This document shows positions 15,057 through 24,594 of a DNA stretch of 37,834 bases, in pieces; position 1 is the stretch's first letter; every line of letters begins with the position of its first letter. The stretch is from a virus. Location: IMG/VR virus record IMGVR_UViG_3300040789_000081, positions 1-37,834 of that record. One strand, written 5' to 3'. Position numbers and translations under genes: made by a program. The notes below the pieces were generated by a model, which was not told where the DNA came from, made no database searches, and was given only the letters and a program-made list of their open reading frames with translations.

Positions 15057-16508
15057 TTAGTTAAATTCAATACTAATAGCTATTCTGTCCAGCTGTTTAA
15101 TCAGACTAATAGGCAAGAATAAATTTAATCTCTGGCTATCAGATTGATCTATTTCAACAACTAAACCAGATACAAAATTTTCATAATCTTGCACAAGTCC
15201 ATCGGCTTCAAGCGATCTAAAAATTGAAACAACTTCAGCTTTGATTCGACTAGGTGTAACTACCCTGCTATTAGGTTTATATGGGCTTCCATCTTGAGCC
15301 AGTTTGTACCTTTCATATTTTTGCTTAAGCCTAGTTACAAATCTAAACCTAACCTTATCCAAAGTTAAGGGTATGTTTGCATAAAGCCATCTAGTATCGA
15401 TATCACCAGTAGAATCTTTTTTATAAGTCGTAATAGCCTTTTCTATCTCAACTCTACTTGAGTTATACCTAAGGGTTGAAACGCCACTATAAAGCAGAGT
15501 ATTTCTTTCTGAAAATTCATACTGGTTGACGGGCTTAGGGGCTAGAATTTTATTCAAAATTAGACCAGTAAATGGTATTCCAGGGTCAGTAACAGCGGAG
15601 TGAGCAATTTGAGAAACTAAGCTACCGATTAACTTAGGCTTCGCTGAAGGTATAGAATTACTTGCAAATAAACCTAGAAAAGCACTATTTACTGCGTTTC
15701 CAGCAGTCTGAACTTGAGCAAGTGAGCCAGAAACTATAGACACAGCATAGCTTTGAATAGCTTTTAAAGCCTTCTGTCTTTCATCTAGTTCGGGGATTAA
15801 TTTATTCAGATTTCGAGTGTCGGACATACTAAATCCAATCAAGTTATATTGCTTTGCAGGAATATTAACTAAGTAACTGTCTAAATCAACAGCACCTGCG
15901 CCACCAGTCATCTGAGTTAGAGTTATAGATAATCCAGTTACTGTCTGTTCAGTCGAATAATAATTCAAACTTAGTGCAATTTCATTACCTAGCGTACCTT
16001 TATGCTTAGCAGTTAAATTTAATTGCTCATTATCTGTACCATCAACAGCCGAAGATAGCTGCAAGTCTAAATTTGAGTTGATTAGGTTATTTATATCATT
16101 CGCGATTGATGCAGCTGTTGCATCTTTAGAAACACCAAGCTTGATTAACCTGTCATCAATATATAAATTAACCTCGCCAGATGCTGAAGCAGTACCCGAA
16201 AAATTAATATTGCCTGTAGCAGCAACTCCCGAGCTTAGATCATTAATATTTAAACCATAAGCTGGGATAAAACTATTTTGATTGAACCAACCTTCAAACA
16301 TTAAAGCAAGATCTGACCCTCTACCATAGAGCTCGATTGCCTTCTCGCGAGATTGAACTAGCTCAACGCTCCCATCGGCAGCTGAGCCGCTTGAAAGATT
16401 TTGACCAATAAATAAAACCTCAAAAGGCTGCTCTTGAGTAGTGCTTGCAGCTCTATACTCGGCAGCGACATAAGGTACACGTATATTATCTGATATCTCT
16501 GTAAACAT
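15057..16508 (-). CDS. Contractile tail sheath protein (Mu gpL type)
   Basis: A 483-residue sheath subunit. The start IRVPYVAAEYRAASTTQEQPFEVLFIGQ and the segment AIELYGRGSDLALMFEGWF are typical of Mu-like sheaths. VDLDSYLVNIPAKQYNLIGFSMSD, PSAKPKLIGSLVSQIAH and the C-terminal LDKVRFRFVTRLKQKYER plus LVVEIDQSDSQRLNLFLPISLIKQL match the conserved C-terminal domain that binds the tube. Its presence makes this a myovirus. Confidence 0.94.
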   Translation of the reverse strand: MFTEISDNIRVPYVAAEYRAASTTQEQPFEVLFIGQNLSSGSAADGSVELVQSREKAIELYGRGSDLALMFEGWFNQNSFIPAYGLNINDLSSGVAATGNINFSGTASASGEVNLYIDDRLIKLGVSKDATAASIANDINNLINSNLDLQLSSAVDGTDNEQLNLTAKHKGTLGNEIALSLNYYSTEQTVTGLSITLTQMTGGAGAVDLDSYLVNIPAKQYNLIGFSMSDTRNLNKLIPELDERQKALKAIQSYAVSIVSGSLAQVQTAGNAVNSAFLGLFASNSIPSAKPKLIGSLVSQIAHSAVTDPGIPFTGLILNKILAPKPVNQYEFSERNTLLYSGVSTLRYNSSRVEIEKAITTYKKDSTGDIDTRWLYANIPLTLDKVRFRFVTRLKQKYERYKLAQDGSPYKPNSRVVTPSRIKAEVVSIFRSLEADGLVQDYENFVSGLVVEIDQSDSQRLNLFLPISLIKQLDRIAISIEFN

Positions 16509-16510
16509 TC

Positions 16511-16693
16511 TTAATCATTCTCCTGATTATCGCTAACTATGACGATGTCACCATCCTTAAGTCTTCTTCGCCAGTAATTTGACCAACGCACTAACTCACC
16601 ATCCTTATCTAAAGGTCTTGGCAAGTTACCGTTTTCATCGGGTATTAGGACTAATAAATTTTCAGCTGAAGGCTTAATGAACTTCGTTTGCAT
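16511..16693 (-). CDS. DUF2635 protein (Mu gp38-like)
   Basis: A 60-residue protein with the family ending YWRRRLKDGDIVIV and an N-terminal TKFIKPSAENLLVLIPDENGNLPRPLDKDGE. It always sits immediately before the sheath gene in Mu-like phages, as here (2-bp gap). Its function is not known. Confidence 0.88.
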   Translation of the reverse strand: MQTKFIKPSAENLLVLIPDENGNLPRPLDKDGELVRWSNYWRRRLKDGDIVIVSDNQEND

Positions 16694-16723
16694 ATTAACT
16701 ATGCTACTTATAAAAAATACAAT

Positions 16724-17245
16724 CTAAACTTTGACTGTTTGTGATTTTTCAATAGTCGATTTATCGTTGTTTATATCGAAATCAAAGTGTATAGTTCTAA
16801 TCTCTGAGCCTAATTCAAGCGTGTAATCATCTGTATAAGTTAGACTTAAAGTTAATTCTGACAAAGCTAACATTTTGCTAGATTCAGAATCATACTGAGT
16901 CTTGATTGCAATATTATCTAGCTTAAACAAAGAGTCTTTATCCTTTTTGAAAAGACTGTTTCGGTTTTGTAAAACTAGATATCTAGCAAAATAGCTTAAC
17001 TCTGTAAGCTTTTCAAAAATCTTTGAACCATCATCATTTGTAGTGGATTCAAAGAAAACAATTTTCAAATCAATACTTGAAACAATTTCTGCATCATCAA
17101 TTGAATTAGATCTATCGTTATCAACATACAAATAAGCTCCTTTAGATTCAGAAGAGCTTATTTTTTTATTTACATAGACCTTAGTTTTAAGTTCTTTGAC
17201 TAGAAGATCTCTTAGTTTATTAATTAACTCAACGACTATGTGCAT
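16724..17245 (-). CDS. Probable tail terminator / completion protein
   Basis: A 173-residue protein placed between the head-tail adaptor and the DUF2635-sheath genes, where Mu gp37 and P2-type terminators lie. It has a helical start (HIVVELINKLRDLLVKEL) and beta-rich body with KGAYLYVDND and LTLSLTYTDDY, consistent with a gpU/gp37 fold. Called on position and fold impression; sequence similarity is weak. It overlaps the upstream gene by 17 bp. Confidence 0.65.
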   Translation of the reverse strand: MHIVVELINKLRDLLVKELKTKVYVNKKISSSESKGAYLYVDNDRSNSIDDAEIVSSIDLKIVFFESTTNDDGSKIFEKLTELSYFARYLVLQNRNSLFKKDKDSLFKLDNIAIKTQYDSESSKMLALSELTLSLTYTDDYTLELGSEIRTIHFDFDINNDKSTIEKSQTVKV

Positions 17246-17540
17246 CTTGCAGCCTCAGCTTAAGTGTTTTTCTCTCTTCTATATGAGTAATTAAATATGT
17301 TTTATTTTTATAAGTTAATTTATCTTGCTCACATATATCTTTTTTGTATTCAATTTCAGTTTCAAAGGTTAACTGCCTGGACGGTACTATTGACATACCA
17401 TCTTCGTAAAGGTATTCTTTATCTTCAAAAAGTCCCACTATATCTATGTTTTGCTGTTTTTTTACAGAAAACACTATAGCTGGCTCGGAGAACAAGCCAG
17501 CTATAGTATCAAACGCAGTATTTATCAAATCATCAAACAT
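17229..17540 (-). CDS. Head-tail adaptor (gpFII-like)
   Basis: A 103-residue protein with the usual neck-protein plan: a helical start FDDLINTAFDTIAGLF, then short beta-strands, ending YKNKTYLITHIEERKTLKLRLQDA, a phrase typical of phage head-tail joining proteins of the gpFII type. Position between decoration genes and tail terminator supports this. Its ATG overlaps the upstream stop by a single base. Confidence 0.72.
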   Translation of the reverse strand: MFDDLINTAFDTIAGLFSEPAIVFSVKKQQNIDIVGLFEDKEYLYEDGMSIVPSRQLTFETEIEYKKDICEQDKLTYKNKTYLITHIEERKTLKLRLQDAHSR

Positions 17541-17932
17541 TAATCTAAAGTCAGATTTACCGAATTGGCTCTAAAGATAAAGCCCTGATTGGTTTCAAGT
17601 GCATATGCCTCATCTAAAGCACCTGAAGCAATCATATTACCACCAGTAGCGCCATCAAAAAAAGCAAAGTGAGTTACATTAGTGTTATTAGCTACTACGC
17701 CAAAGTCAATATCTGAATCATTGCTAGCCTGACCGTTGGACACGGAAATATTAGTCGAAATATCAATCCTGCCAGTGGGTCTAACAGATAGAGTAACTTC
17801 AGTGCCCTGGTCGCCAGCATCTGTTGGGTCGCCATCAAAAAGTGCAACGAAAGCACCAGTTATAACTGGCGGCTGCCCCTTTCCTAGCAAATATTTCAGG
17901 ACCTCATTTTCAGCGTAGTTAGACAATGACAT
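17540..17932 (-). CDS. Virion-associated small beta protein (gp80-like)
   Basis: A 130-residue protein similar to a widespread phage family starting LSNYAENEVLKYLLG and containing AFVALFDGDPTDAG, THFAFFDGATGGNMIASGAL and the final NSVNLTLD. Such proteins are found near capsid genes and are thought to be virion components; the exact role is not established. Starts at the ATG overlapping the DUF2190 stop. Confidence 0.78.
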   Translation of the reverse strand: MSLSNYAENEVLKYLLGKGQPPVITGAFVALFDGDPTDAGDQGTEVTLSVRPTGRIDISTNISVSNGQASNDSDIDFGVVANNTNVTHFAFFDGATGGNMIASGALDEAYALETNQGFIFRANSVNLTLD

Positions 17933-18276
17933 TAGAGAGTAGGCACCAATTTAACTTTTACGGTAGTGGAGCTAGAGCCCGCCTCTTCGGTGCTATGACC
18001 AACTGGCTTGTTGCCACTAGCAGTAGTGGTAATTTCTCTATTTGTACTATCCCAGTAGACTTTGGTCATGGTTGAAATATTGTCAGCTGATTTCTTGGTA
18101 AGCTCAAATACACCGACCGTAACGCCAGCTACTGATTCACCTTCAGCGGCTTCCGTGGCAGCCACGTAAAAAACATCATTATCTAAATGTGGCTGACCGC
18201 TAGCTATTTTCCCTGTTCCAGCGATGTTAGGCGCGATGAAATCCAGTGTTTCACCTGGTTGAATTGAATTTTGCAT
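17932..18276 (-). CDS. Capsid decoration protein (DUF2190)
   Basis: A 114-residue protein with the DUF2190 pattern: NSIQPGETLDFIAPN, a Gly/Val-rich strand region, EGESVAGVTVGVFELTK, KVYWDS and the end VGHSTEEAGSSSTTVKVKLVP. DUF2190 proteins bind the outside of HK97-type capsids. It follows the capsid gene directly. Confidence 0.85.
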   Translation of the reverse strand: MQNSIQPGETLDFIAPNIAGTGKIASGQPHLDNDVFYVAATEAAEGESVAGVTVGVFELTKKSADNISTMTKVYWDSTNREITTTASGNKPVGHSTEEAGSSSTTVKVKLVPTL

Positions 18277-18341
18277 TTTAATTTATATCCTTTTAAATTA
18301 ATTATTATTTATATCTATTGAATAAAAAGTTTACTGTCACC

Positions 18342-20264
18342 CTAAGCTGTTGTACCAGTGGATTTAACTGCCGCATTGTAATTAGCCGCTTTAACAGCAA
18401 AGTCATGACGAATCTTAAATCTAGTAGCATCAACATTACCTTCTGGCATCTCAATTACATCTGGAGTCTCTTGACCATTCAAGAACCCATAGAAGAAACC
18501 TTCTATTTGCGCTGGATCAGCAATACCATAGTAAGCAGTTGTACTGCCTGATTGCTTGCCAACTCCTTGCTGCAAGCGAGCTTCACTGATAACCTCGTAC
18601 GCACCTTGGTGTATATTAGCTTCAGTAGTTGTACCTGGCACAAATTCACTAACCATGAATTTCTTAGCTAAACGTTTCAGATTTCTAGGGACAATCAAAT
18701 ATGACATGTTGAGATTTAGTGGTTCTCCAGCCTTACCTTTGCTCTTTTGTAATCCAATTTTTTCATCAAGATCCGATAGACCGTCATCGCCAAACGCTTT
18801 TGTAATTAAATTTTTATGACCCGCATGGAAAAAATCTACGCTATCCGACATTTTGGGATTGGCTAAAAACATTTCCCAGAATACATCCAGCATATTTCTG
18901 CGAATTGATTTACCGATTCCAGATATAGTCCTGTCATACAAGCCGATATCATCATTTATGATCATTTCACGAGTCATACCTACGACAGCACCGTATTTAC
19001 GAAGCCTCCAAGTTTCACCTGAGGCTTGAATATTTTGGTCTTTGTACTCGCCAGCTTCATTAACTAGGCTCATTTTAATTGAAGAGCTAATATCAATAAT
19101 GTCTGATTGTTTATAGTCGGTTAAATCATTCCTGACGGCAAATTTAGTGAAATTTAACTCCTCGCTACCGTATTCGTTAAGTATAATTTTATTGGTAACA
19201 CTGCTTAAAACCTTAGTAAAGTCACCAGTAGACATCACGCGTGTGATAATACTGTCTTTACTTTCACCTTCGGTAACTATATTTGCCGAACTCGCAAAAC
19301 GCTTGCAGATATCAAACAAGCTATCAGATCTAAATCTTTTACCGTTATCATCTAGCTTGGTTTTGGTACTAGAACAGCGAGAAAGCAAAGCATTTTCAAT
19401 ACCTTCAATATCTGTATCTCTTTGATCTCTTACAATGTGACCAGCACTTGACTTAACTTTAGTTTTTTCTTGCCTTTCATGAAGGCCCTCTAGAATGTCA
19501 CGCTGTACATCAGCAAGACTTAATCCATCTTCAAGATATCTAGTCTTAGTATCACTATCAACATTGTGCTTATCACACAACTTGATAACATCAATCATCA
19601 AGTTTCGTGTTTGTTCACTTGCTGTTTTGCTAGACTCTTTTCTAGCTTCGTCAATAGATCTCTCATGATCTTTATTAGTAGTATCAATATTTTGCTTTTC
19701 ATTTGGCATCTCATCATTCCTTTTCTGATTTTCATTATCAGTTTTAATTTCTATAAATAAACTTTCATCATTTTGCTGGCTTCTAACTCCGCAGCTAATA
19801 TCAGCAGCTATGCTTACAAAGCTAATTTCATAAGGTTCCCAATCGGTCGCTCTTATAGTTACAGTTCCATCACCCTCGACTACAGGATCAACGACAAAGT
19901 CGTGAACTCTATACCCGACTGAAATGGCAGGAGCAATCCCATCTTTAATATCTTGAAAAATTTCTTCGGCTTGTGCGTTTCTGCTTAGTTGAACAGTGGC
20001 TATATCGCGATTAACTGATAAAACTTTACCTATTCGCTCGTCTTTTAAGTGGTTCCACAACAATGAACCTGCTTGAGTTATTCTCTCAGTGCGCATAGTT
20101 TCGGGCGTAAGCACTTCAAAGTATTTATCACCCCAAAAATCTCTTCTTTCCACTTCTGCGTCGGAAACAAACTGTATATCTACCGTTCTTTTTTCCTCGT
20201 CTAGAGATTGAGCCAGTACAGATAAATCTCTTGTTAAACCTGCGTTTTTAATCTTCATCTTCAT
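18342..20264 (-). CDS. Prohead protease fused to major capsid protein
   Basis: One 640-residue polyprotein. Residues 1-150 are an HK97-type prohead protease: His72 in LLWNHLKDERIG and Ser115 in PAISVGYRV are the expected catalytic pair. Residues 150-290 are charged and helical (scaffold-like, ERSIDEARKESSKTASEQTR). Residues from about 330 on are the capsid domain, with KFAVRNDLTDYKQSDIIDIS, RLRKYGAVVGMTREMIINDD and IRRNMLDVFWEMFLANP of the Mu gpT-like HK97 fold. The order implies self-cleavage to release capsid subunits. Overlaps the portal stop by 17 bp. Confidence 0.9.
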   Translation of the reverse strand: MKMKIKNAGLTRDLSVLAQSLDEEKRTVDIQFVSDAEVERRDFWGDKYFEVLTPETMRTERITQAGSLLWNHLKDERIGKVLSVNRDIATVQLSRNAQAEEIFQDIKDGIAPAISVGYRVHDFVVDPVVEGDGTVTIRATDWEPYEISFVSIAADISCGVRSQQNDESLFIEIKTDNENQKRNDEMPNEKQNIDTTNKDHERSIDEARKESSKTASEQTRNLMIDVIKLCDKHNVDSDTKTRYLEDGLSLADVQRDILEGLHERQEKTKVKSSAGHIVRDQRDTDIEGIENALLSRCSSTKTKLDDNGKRFRSDSLFDICKRFASSANIVTEGESKDSIITRVMSTGDFTKVLSSVTNKIILNEYGSEELNFTKFAVRNDLTDYKQSDIIDISSSIKMSLVNEAGEYKDQNIQASGETWRLRKYGAVVGMTREMIINDDIGLYDRTISGIGKSIRRNMLDVFWEMFLANPKMSDSVDFFHAGHKNLITKAFGDDGLSDLDEKIGLQKSKGKAGEPLNLNMSYLIVPRNLKRLAKKFMVSEFVPGTTTEANIHQGAYEVISEARLQQGVGKQSGSTTAYYGIADPAQIEGFFYGFLNGQETPDVIEMPEGNVDATRFKIRHDFAVKAANYNAAVKSTGTTA

Positions 20265-21669
20265 CCTCTTCTTCGTCTGCCAGCTGTAAAATGCCGTTCA
20301 AAGTAATTCTCCGAGGGTCGGAATCAAACTTGATCCCTTTCTCGTCAATAAGCTTATTGTATTTTTCAACGAGCATCAATAAACTTTCGGGATCCCTGCC
20401 TAGCTCTCTAACAGCTTCAGACCAGCTCATAAAACCACTTCTTACTTGCTTGATCATTGCCGTGGTCTCTTTGTTGGGATCCAAGAAAGCTCTACGCGGC
20501 TTAATCCAAGTTCCAGCAAGCTTATCTCTATCAGGATTTTTGCCAATTAATTCACAGCCAGATTTAAACATCTCAAATACGGCTGAGCAAAAAATATCAA
20601 TCATCAAGTCTTGAATAGCATTATAGTTTTTATGCGCCTCATCAGCGCCGAGCTTCCCAGAGCTATAGTTAACTTTAGAGTAGTCACCAGTAAGAGACTC
20701 ATAAGACACCCCCATACCAGCTGCAACGCTTCTTAACATCCATTCAATAACGCCATTAAAACCATCCACCTTCGGTGGGTCACTAAAAGTCATACTCTCG
20801 CCGTAATCTAGTTTTTTGATTACACCTGGTTCAATGCGTTGCTCACTAAAACCTTCAGGGCTTTTTGGAATTCCTGGGGCATTATCATCTGATCTAAAAA
20901 AACCAGCAAAGCAAGCTGAAATCTTTTGCTTAACCAGTTGAGCGTACATATAATCATCAAGATTTTTAGATATTGTGATAATCGTATGTCCAATGCTTAA
21001 ACCGCGTGATTGTCCGCAATCTTCGTCATCGAAAACGTGAATAATTTCGCTTGCATCAACTTCAACCAAATTATCACCATAAGCCAACTTAGTTAAGTCT
21101 TTTTTGAAAATATACCTCATAGGCTTGCCGTAATCGTCTTTTACGATGCCATCTTCATATTCAGAAGTCGAAGCGATCATACGAGGATCTAAAAGTTGCA
21201 GTTGCCAAGGTATTTCATCCTTAGGAGCATTAAGGTTTACGATTTTTCTTATAAAGACTTCACCGTTTTTGCTTAAGTTATAAACAATTTTGCGCTGTAA
21301 ACCGTTTAAGCTACGTCTTCCAGTAGTGTCTATCTTAGTACTGAGAGCCCAGTTGCTCCAAAGCTGTTTATAAATAGCTTCGTTTTTTTCTTTTTCTGTG
21401 TTTATTTCAAGCGTAATTCCAGTTGAAATTACATTGTTAGTAATAGTCTTAAAGCCTTTTTTTATAAAAGGGTTATTTTTAGTCAAGTCGGTTGAGCGAT
21501 CAGCTATAGTATCACGCTCTCTAGTGCTAGCTTGGTTTCGATCCGCTCTCCAAAGTCCAAATTTACCTTTCCTACTCGCTGCCTCGTAGTGCCTGACAGC
21601 CTCTTTATAATGCATGCGCTGCAAGGCTTTTTCGGGTGAAAAATATTTTAAAATGCTTGTTATGACCAT
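20248..21669 (-). CDS. Portal protein (lambda GpB family)
   Basis: Dodecameric DNA gate of the capsid. Family features in order: FSPEKALQRMHYKEAVRHYEAASR, RDTIADRSTDLTKNNPFIKKGF, a GEVFIRKIV strand, LLDPRMI, EIIHVFDDEDCGQSRGLS, and ASRKG-type motifs, then GMGVSYESLTGDYSKVNYSSGK. Length 473 residues fits. It is followed by the protease-capsid gene and preceded by gpW, the lambda order. Confidence 0.92.
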   Translation of the reverse strand: MVITSILKYFSPEKALQRMHYKEAVRHYEAASRKGKFGLWRADRNQASTRERDTIADRSTDLTKNNPFIKKGFKTITNNVISTGITLEINTEKEKNEAIYKQLWSNWALSTKIDTTGRRSLNGLQRKIVYNLSKNGEVFIRKIVNLNAPKDEIPWQLQLLDPRMIASTSEYEDGIVKDDYGKPMRYIFKKDLTKLAYGDNLVEVDASEIIHVFDDEDCGQSRGLSIGHTIITISKNLDDYMYAQLVKQKISACFAGFFRSDDNAPGIPKSPEGFSEQRIEPGVIKKLDYGESMTFSDPPKVDGFNGVIEWMLRSVAAGMGVSYESLTGDYSKVNYSSGKLGADEAHKNYNAIQDLMIDIFCSAVFEMFKSGCELIGKNPDRDKLAGTWIKPRRAFLDPNKETTAMIKQVRSGFMSWSEAVRELGRDPESLLMLVEKYNKLIDEKGIKFDSDPRRITLNGILQLADEEEDEDED

Positions 21670-21672
21670 GAT

Positions 21673-21879
21673 TTAAAGCCCCTTATCTGCTATAAAAGAT
21701 ATGTAAGAGCTATTGGGGTTATTTGAGCCCTCAATCTCTCTTTCTAAATCTGAAATAATCGCCCTCATCTCGTTGAGGCTTCGATAAGTAACTTCTTTTT
21801 CATCAAATTTTACTTTCAAAGAGCCACTGTAGTAAGCTCTTTTGAGTTTCTCTAACTGATCTACTAAATTTATACTCAT
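21673..21879 (-). CDS. gpW-like head-tail joining protein
   Basis: Starts at ATG 21879, which overlaps the terminase stop (TAATG), giving 68 residues, the same length as lambda gpW. The sequence QLEKLKRAYYSGSLKVKF, then VTYRSLNEMRAIISDLEREI, is the gpW pattern of two helices around a beta hairpin. A longer version starting ten residues upstream would lie inside the terminase gene and is unlikely. Confidence 0.9.
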   Translation of the reverse strand: MSINLVDQLEKLKRAYYSGSLKVKFDEKEVTYRSLNEMRAIISDLEREIEGSNNPNSSYISFIADKGL

Positions 21880-23801
21880 TACCAAATAGACTCCATTGAA
21901 TGATCCCAAATACTGCTGTTTTGTGCAGGCTTAGTGTACTCTTCTTGTTTTACATTCTGCTTGACGTGCGAAGATGGTAAACCCTTAGATTTCATAGAGT
22001 TCTGACGCTCAATTTCATCCCAATCTTCATCAGTGAGTCGATTAATGCCGTCCATGTAACTTACTGCAATTGCATACCCAGTAGTATCAAGCACCTCATT
22101 ACGTTTGCCTTCTTCAACCTCCCACCTGTAAACCCTGCGTCCACCTATAACTTTATCGATCAAGTATTCAGATGTTAACTGTTCATAGAAGAAATCATCG
22201 TACTTAGGCAAATGTATATAACCATTTGGATAAGGGTCACCAGGCTGTAATGGTTCTTTTAAAGCTAAAGATTGATAAATCTCTCTCTTTAAATAAGATA
22301 CATAGACTTCAAGAAAGCTAGCACCATTACGCACTCTTCGTTGATTTTTGGGTCGATAATCAACGCTTTTCATCTGACCTATTGGCATCATTTGAACAGA
22401 TTTGTTAGAGCCTTTGATTGCTATGATACTGTCATCATTCCAGGTCCGAATCAAGTGATAAATAAACTGAGTCTGGTCACCAGAGTCAATTGCTGTTTTA
22501 CAAATATTTTGAAGATTACCCCAGTGATTGATCTTAGGGGTATCAAGGTATTTTTTTAAAAGCTCCCATACTTCATATTTTGACGTATCACCTTTAAATA
22601 CTTGATACTCAATAGAATACTTCTCTCTATTGCGCCCAAAGCCCATCAAATGGCACTCTAAGCGGTCTCTTTGAACATCAACACCAGCATACAAAAGCAA
22701 TGCTTCTTTGGGTATCGAGCCAATTTTATAGTCTTCAGATCTTCGTTTCAAATTTTCCCAATCTGGAGAATCACCCCTTTCTTCCCAAGTCTCGCCTAAA
22801 TCACCATTGACAAAAGCTTGTAATTTGCCTACATCTTTTTGAGCAGCTAGCCATTTTTTCACCATATCAGACCAGCTGTAAAAGCCTTGTGGTGAATACA
22901 AAGCGTTAATATGAAAACCACTAATATCTGTCACTTCGGGCTTATGAGCAATCCACTCACCCTGCTCTAGCATCTGAGTTTTAAAATCTTCAGAGATAGC
23001 TTCACCGCAGTTAGAGCAACTATAAAAAACTTCGTCTGGATTTTCTTTATTCCATCTAAGATTATTAAACTCAAGCTTTTGTTTCTTGCCACAGTGAGGG
23101 CAAGGAACATAGAAATACTTCTGATCAGATTTTAAAAACTGTTTTTCAATTATGCTGGTGCTTTTTTTAGTTGGAGTACCAAACACATAGATTTTTTTGT
23201 TATCAAAAGTCTTAGTCCTATCTTCAGCAAGCTGGATTACATCACCTTCACCATCAACATTCTGAGGATATCTATCAACTTCATCACCAAAAAAGACGCC
23301 AATTGGCATCGAGCAGACATTAGCAGCAGAATTTGCAGACAAATTAAACCAAATTCCACCAGGAAAAGTCTTCTGATGAGCTGTGTTAGCGCCAGTTTTA
23401 GCATGTTTTTTAGAAATTTTATTGCTAACCCTCGGCGTAGAGTCTAAAAATGGTTCGACACGTTGCACATTAAAGCTTTTCACCAGATTGTCTGTTGGCA
23501 AAAGATACAAAATCGGACGAGGTGAAATATCTATGTAATAGCCAAGTGCATTTAATGCAATTTCCGAAAAGCCAAGCTGCGAGCCTTTTTGAACTACAAT
23601 TTTTTTCACTGAGCTTGATGGGCTTAGTTCTTCCATAATTCGCTTAGCGTATGGAGTTCTTGAAGTCCTGTACCTGCCAGGTTCAGAAGATGATACCGAG
23701 CTTAAAAAACGGTATTTATCAGCCCACTGGTCGATACTGATACTCTTATCCTCTGGTTTAAACCCAACTATAAAGTTTCTAGTAACAAATCCTGATTTCA
23801 A
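21879..23801 (-). CDS. terL: Terminase large subunit (GpA family)
   Basis: DNA-packaging motor and nuclease, 640 residues. Seen: the deviant Walker A QKGSQLGFSE (71-80), Walker B IGVFFGDEVDR (167-177), coupling motif YVFGTPTKKS, a zinc finger CPHC (234-237) / CSNC (262-265), and the nuclease start LYAGVDVQRDRLE (371-383) with later KGSNKS and TSEYLIDK. This is the lambda/P2-like cos terminase group GpA. It follows the small subunit gene without a gap, and its end overlaps gpW. Confidence 0.95.
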   Translation of the reverse strand: MKSGFVTRNFIVGFKPEDKSISIDQWADKYRFLSSVSSSEPGRYRTSRTPYAKRIMEELSPSSSVKKIVVQKGSQLGFSEIALNALGYYIDISPRPILYLLPTDNLVKSFNVQRVEPFLDSTPRVSNKISKKHAKTGANTAHQKTFPGGIWFNLSANSAANVCSMPIGVFFGDEVDRYPQNVDGEGDVIQLAEDRTKTFDNKKIYVFGTPTKKSTSIIEKQFLKSDQKYFYVPCPHCGKKQKLEFNNLRWNKENPDEVFYSCSNCGEAISEDFKTQMLEQGEWIAHKPEVTDISGFHINALYSPQGFYSWSDMVKKWLAAQKDVGKLQAFVNGDLGETWEERGDSPDWENLKRRSEDYKIGSIPKEALLLYAGVDVQRDRLECHLMGFGRNREKYSIEYQVFKGDTSKYEVWELLKKYLDTPKINHWGNLQNICKTAIDSGDQTQFIYHLIRTWNDDSIIAIKGSNKSVQMMPIGQMKSVDYRPKNQRRVRNGASFLEVYVSYLKREIYQSLALKEPLQPGDPYPNGYIHLPKYDDFFYEQLTSEYLIDKVIGGRRVYRWEVEEGKRNEVLDTTGYAIAVSYMDGINRLTDEDWDEIERQNSMKSKGLPSSHVKQNVKQEEYTKPAQNSSIWDHSMESIW

Positions 23802-24374
23802 TTAGAACCCACCATCATAAAGACCCTGCAAAGCAAATTCGATCTCTTTCATTAGTTCGTTTTCAACATCTTTCAAATCCTGTCCTATTAGCTTAGGAGC
23901 GACTCTTTTAGGAATTTGGTAGAAAGCTTGCTTTACTTTCAAATTGCAATCTAAGACCGTTTGCTGAAGATCTTCTATGGGGATTAATTTTCGAAGCCTT
24001 TCATCGTGATCTATCTTTGCAAGCTTAGCTCTATAAGCCGAGGTGGCTACTTGAATGCCCTTGACACCATGTCTTGTTACGAGTTCATCGAAGTCACCAG
24101 AATCTAAAATATTGAAAACGCTTTCAGAAGCCGAATCTGGCTTTACATCAATATTGTTGTGAAGTATAGCTAAAGCTTCATCGTTGAAATTACAGTTCCA
24201 TCCTTTGGAAAACCACTCAACCACTGCTCGGTCTCTGTAAATCGTCTTCGGTCTAACTTGATCGTTAACCGCACTAATACCGCCTTTAGAGATCCTCGAT
24301 CTCACCGTAATCAAGTTCACGCCGATCATATCGGAGTATTCTTGCTGAGATATTTCTATTTCGCCTTTGTCCAT
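23802..24374 (-). CDS. terS: Terminase small subunit (Nu1-like)
   Basis: Recognises the packaging site. The first 60 residues form a winged-helix/HTH of the Nu1 type (SQQEYSDMIGVNLITVRSRISKGGI, then RAVVEWFSKG). The middle helix YRAKLAKIDHDERLRKLIPIEDLQQTVLDC matches the dimer region of this family. Length 190 residues is typical. It directly precedes terL, and a 220-bp gap with unusual G/C clusters lies upstream. Confidence 0.85.
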   Translation of the reverse strand: MDKGEIEISQQEYSDMIGVNLITVRSRISKGGISAVNDQVRPKTIYRDRAVVEWFSKGWNCNFNDEALAILHNNIDVKPDSASESVFNILDSGDFDELVTRHGVKGIQVATSAYRAKLAKIDHDERLRKLIPIEDLQQTVLDCNLKVKQAFYQIPKRVAPKLIGQDLKDVENELMKEIEFALQGLYDGGF

Positions 24375-24594
24375 ACTTTAAATTTAGACTTAAAATTTAG
24401 CCGTAAAACTTTTAGGGAATGTTTAGTTTACACGAAATCAGGACACAGTTACGAGAGTCTGCGGCTGAGCGAACCCCCCAAGCTGTAAATCGCAGAAAGA
24501 ACCTAATACACCCCCACCACTGAGTTTAACTAATCCGAAAAAACAGCCAACAGACTGCTTTCTCGGTTCCTTATCGGGGGTATGAAAATTATTA
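24375..24594. other. Gene-free gap before terminase; candidate cos region
   Basis: In a genome of low GC, this gap contains several G/C clusters: GCGGCTGAGCGAACCCCCC (24461-24479), ACCCCCACC (24510-24519) and CGGGGG (24575-24580). Arms AGTCTG (24456-24461) and CAGACT (24551-24556) are inverted. cos lies just upstream of the small terminase gene in lambda-type phages, so this is the obvious place. The exact cut cannot be read from sequence. Confidence 0.4.
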
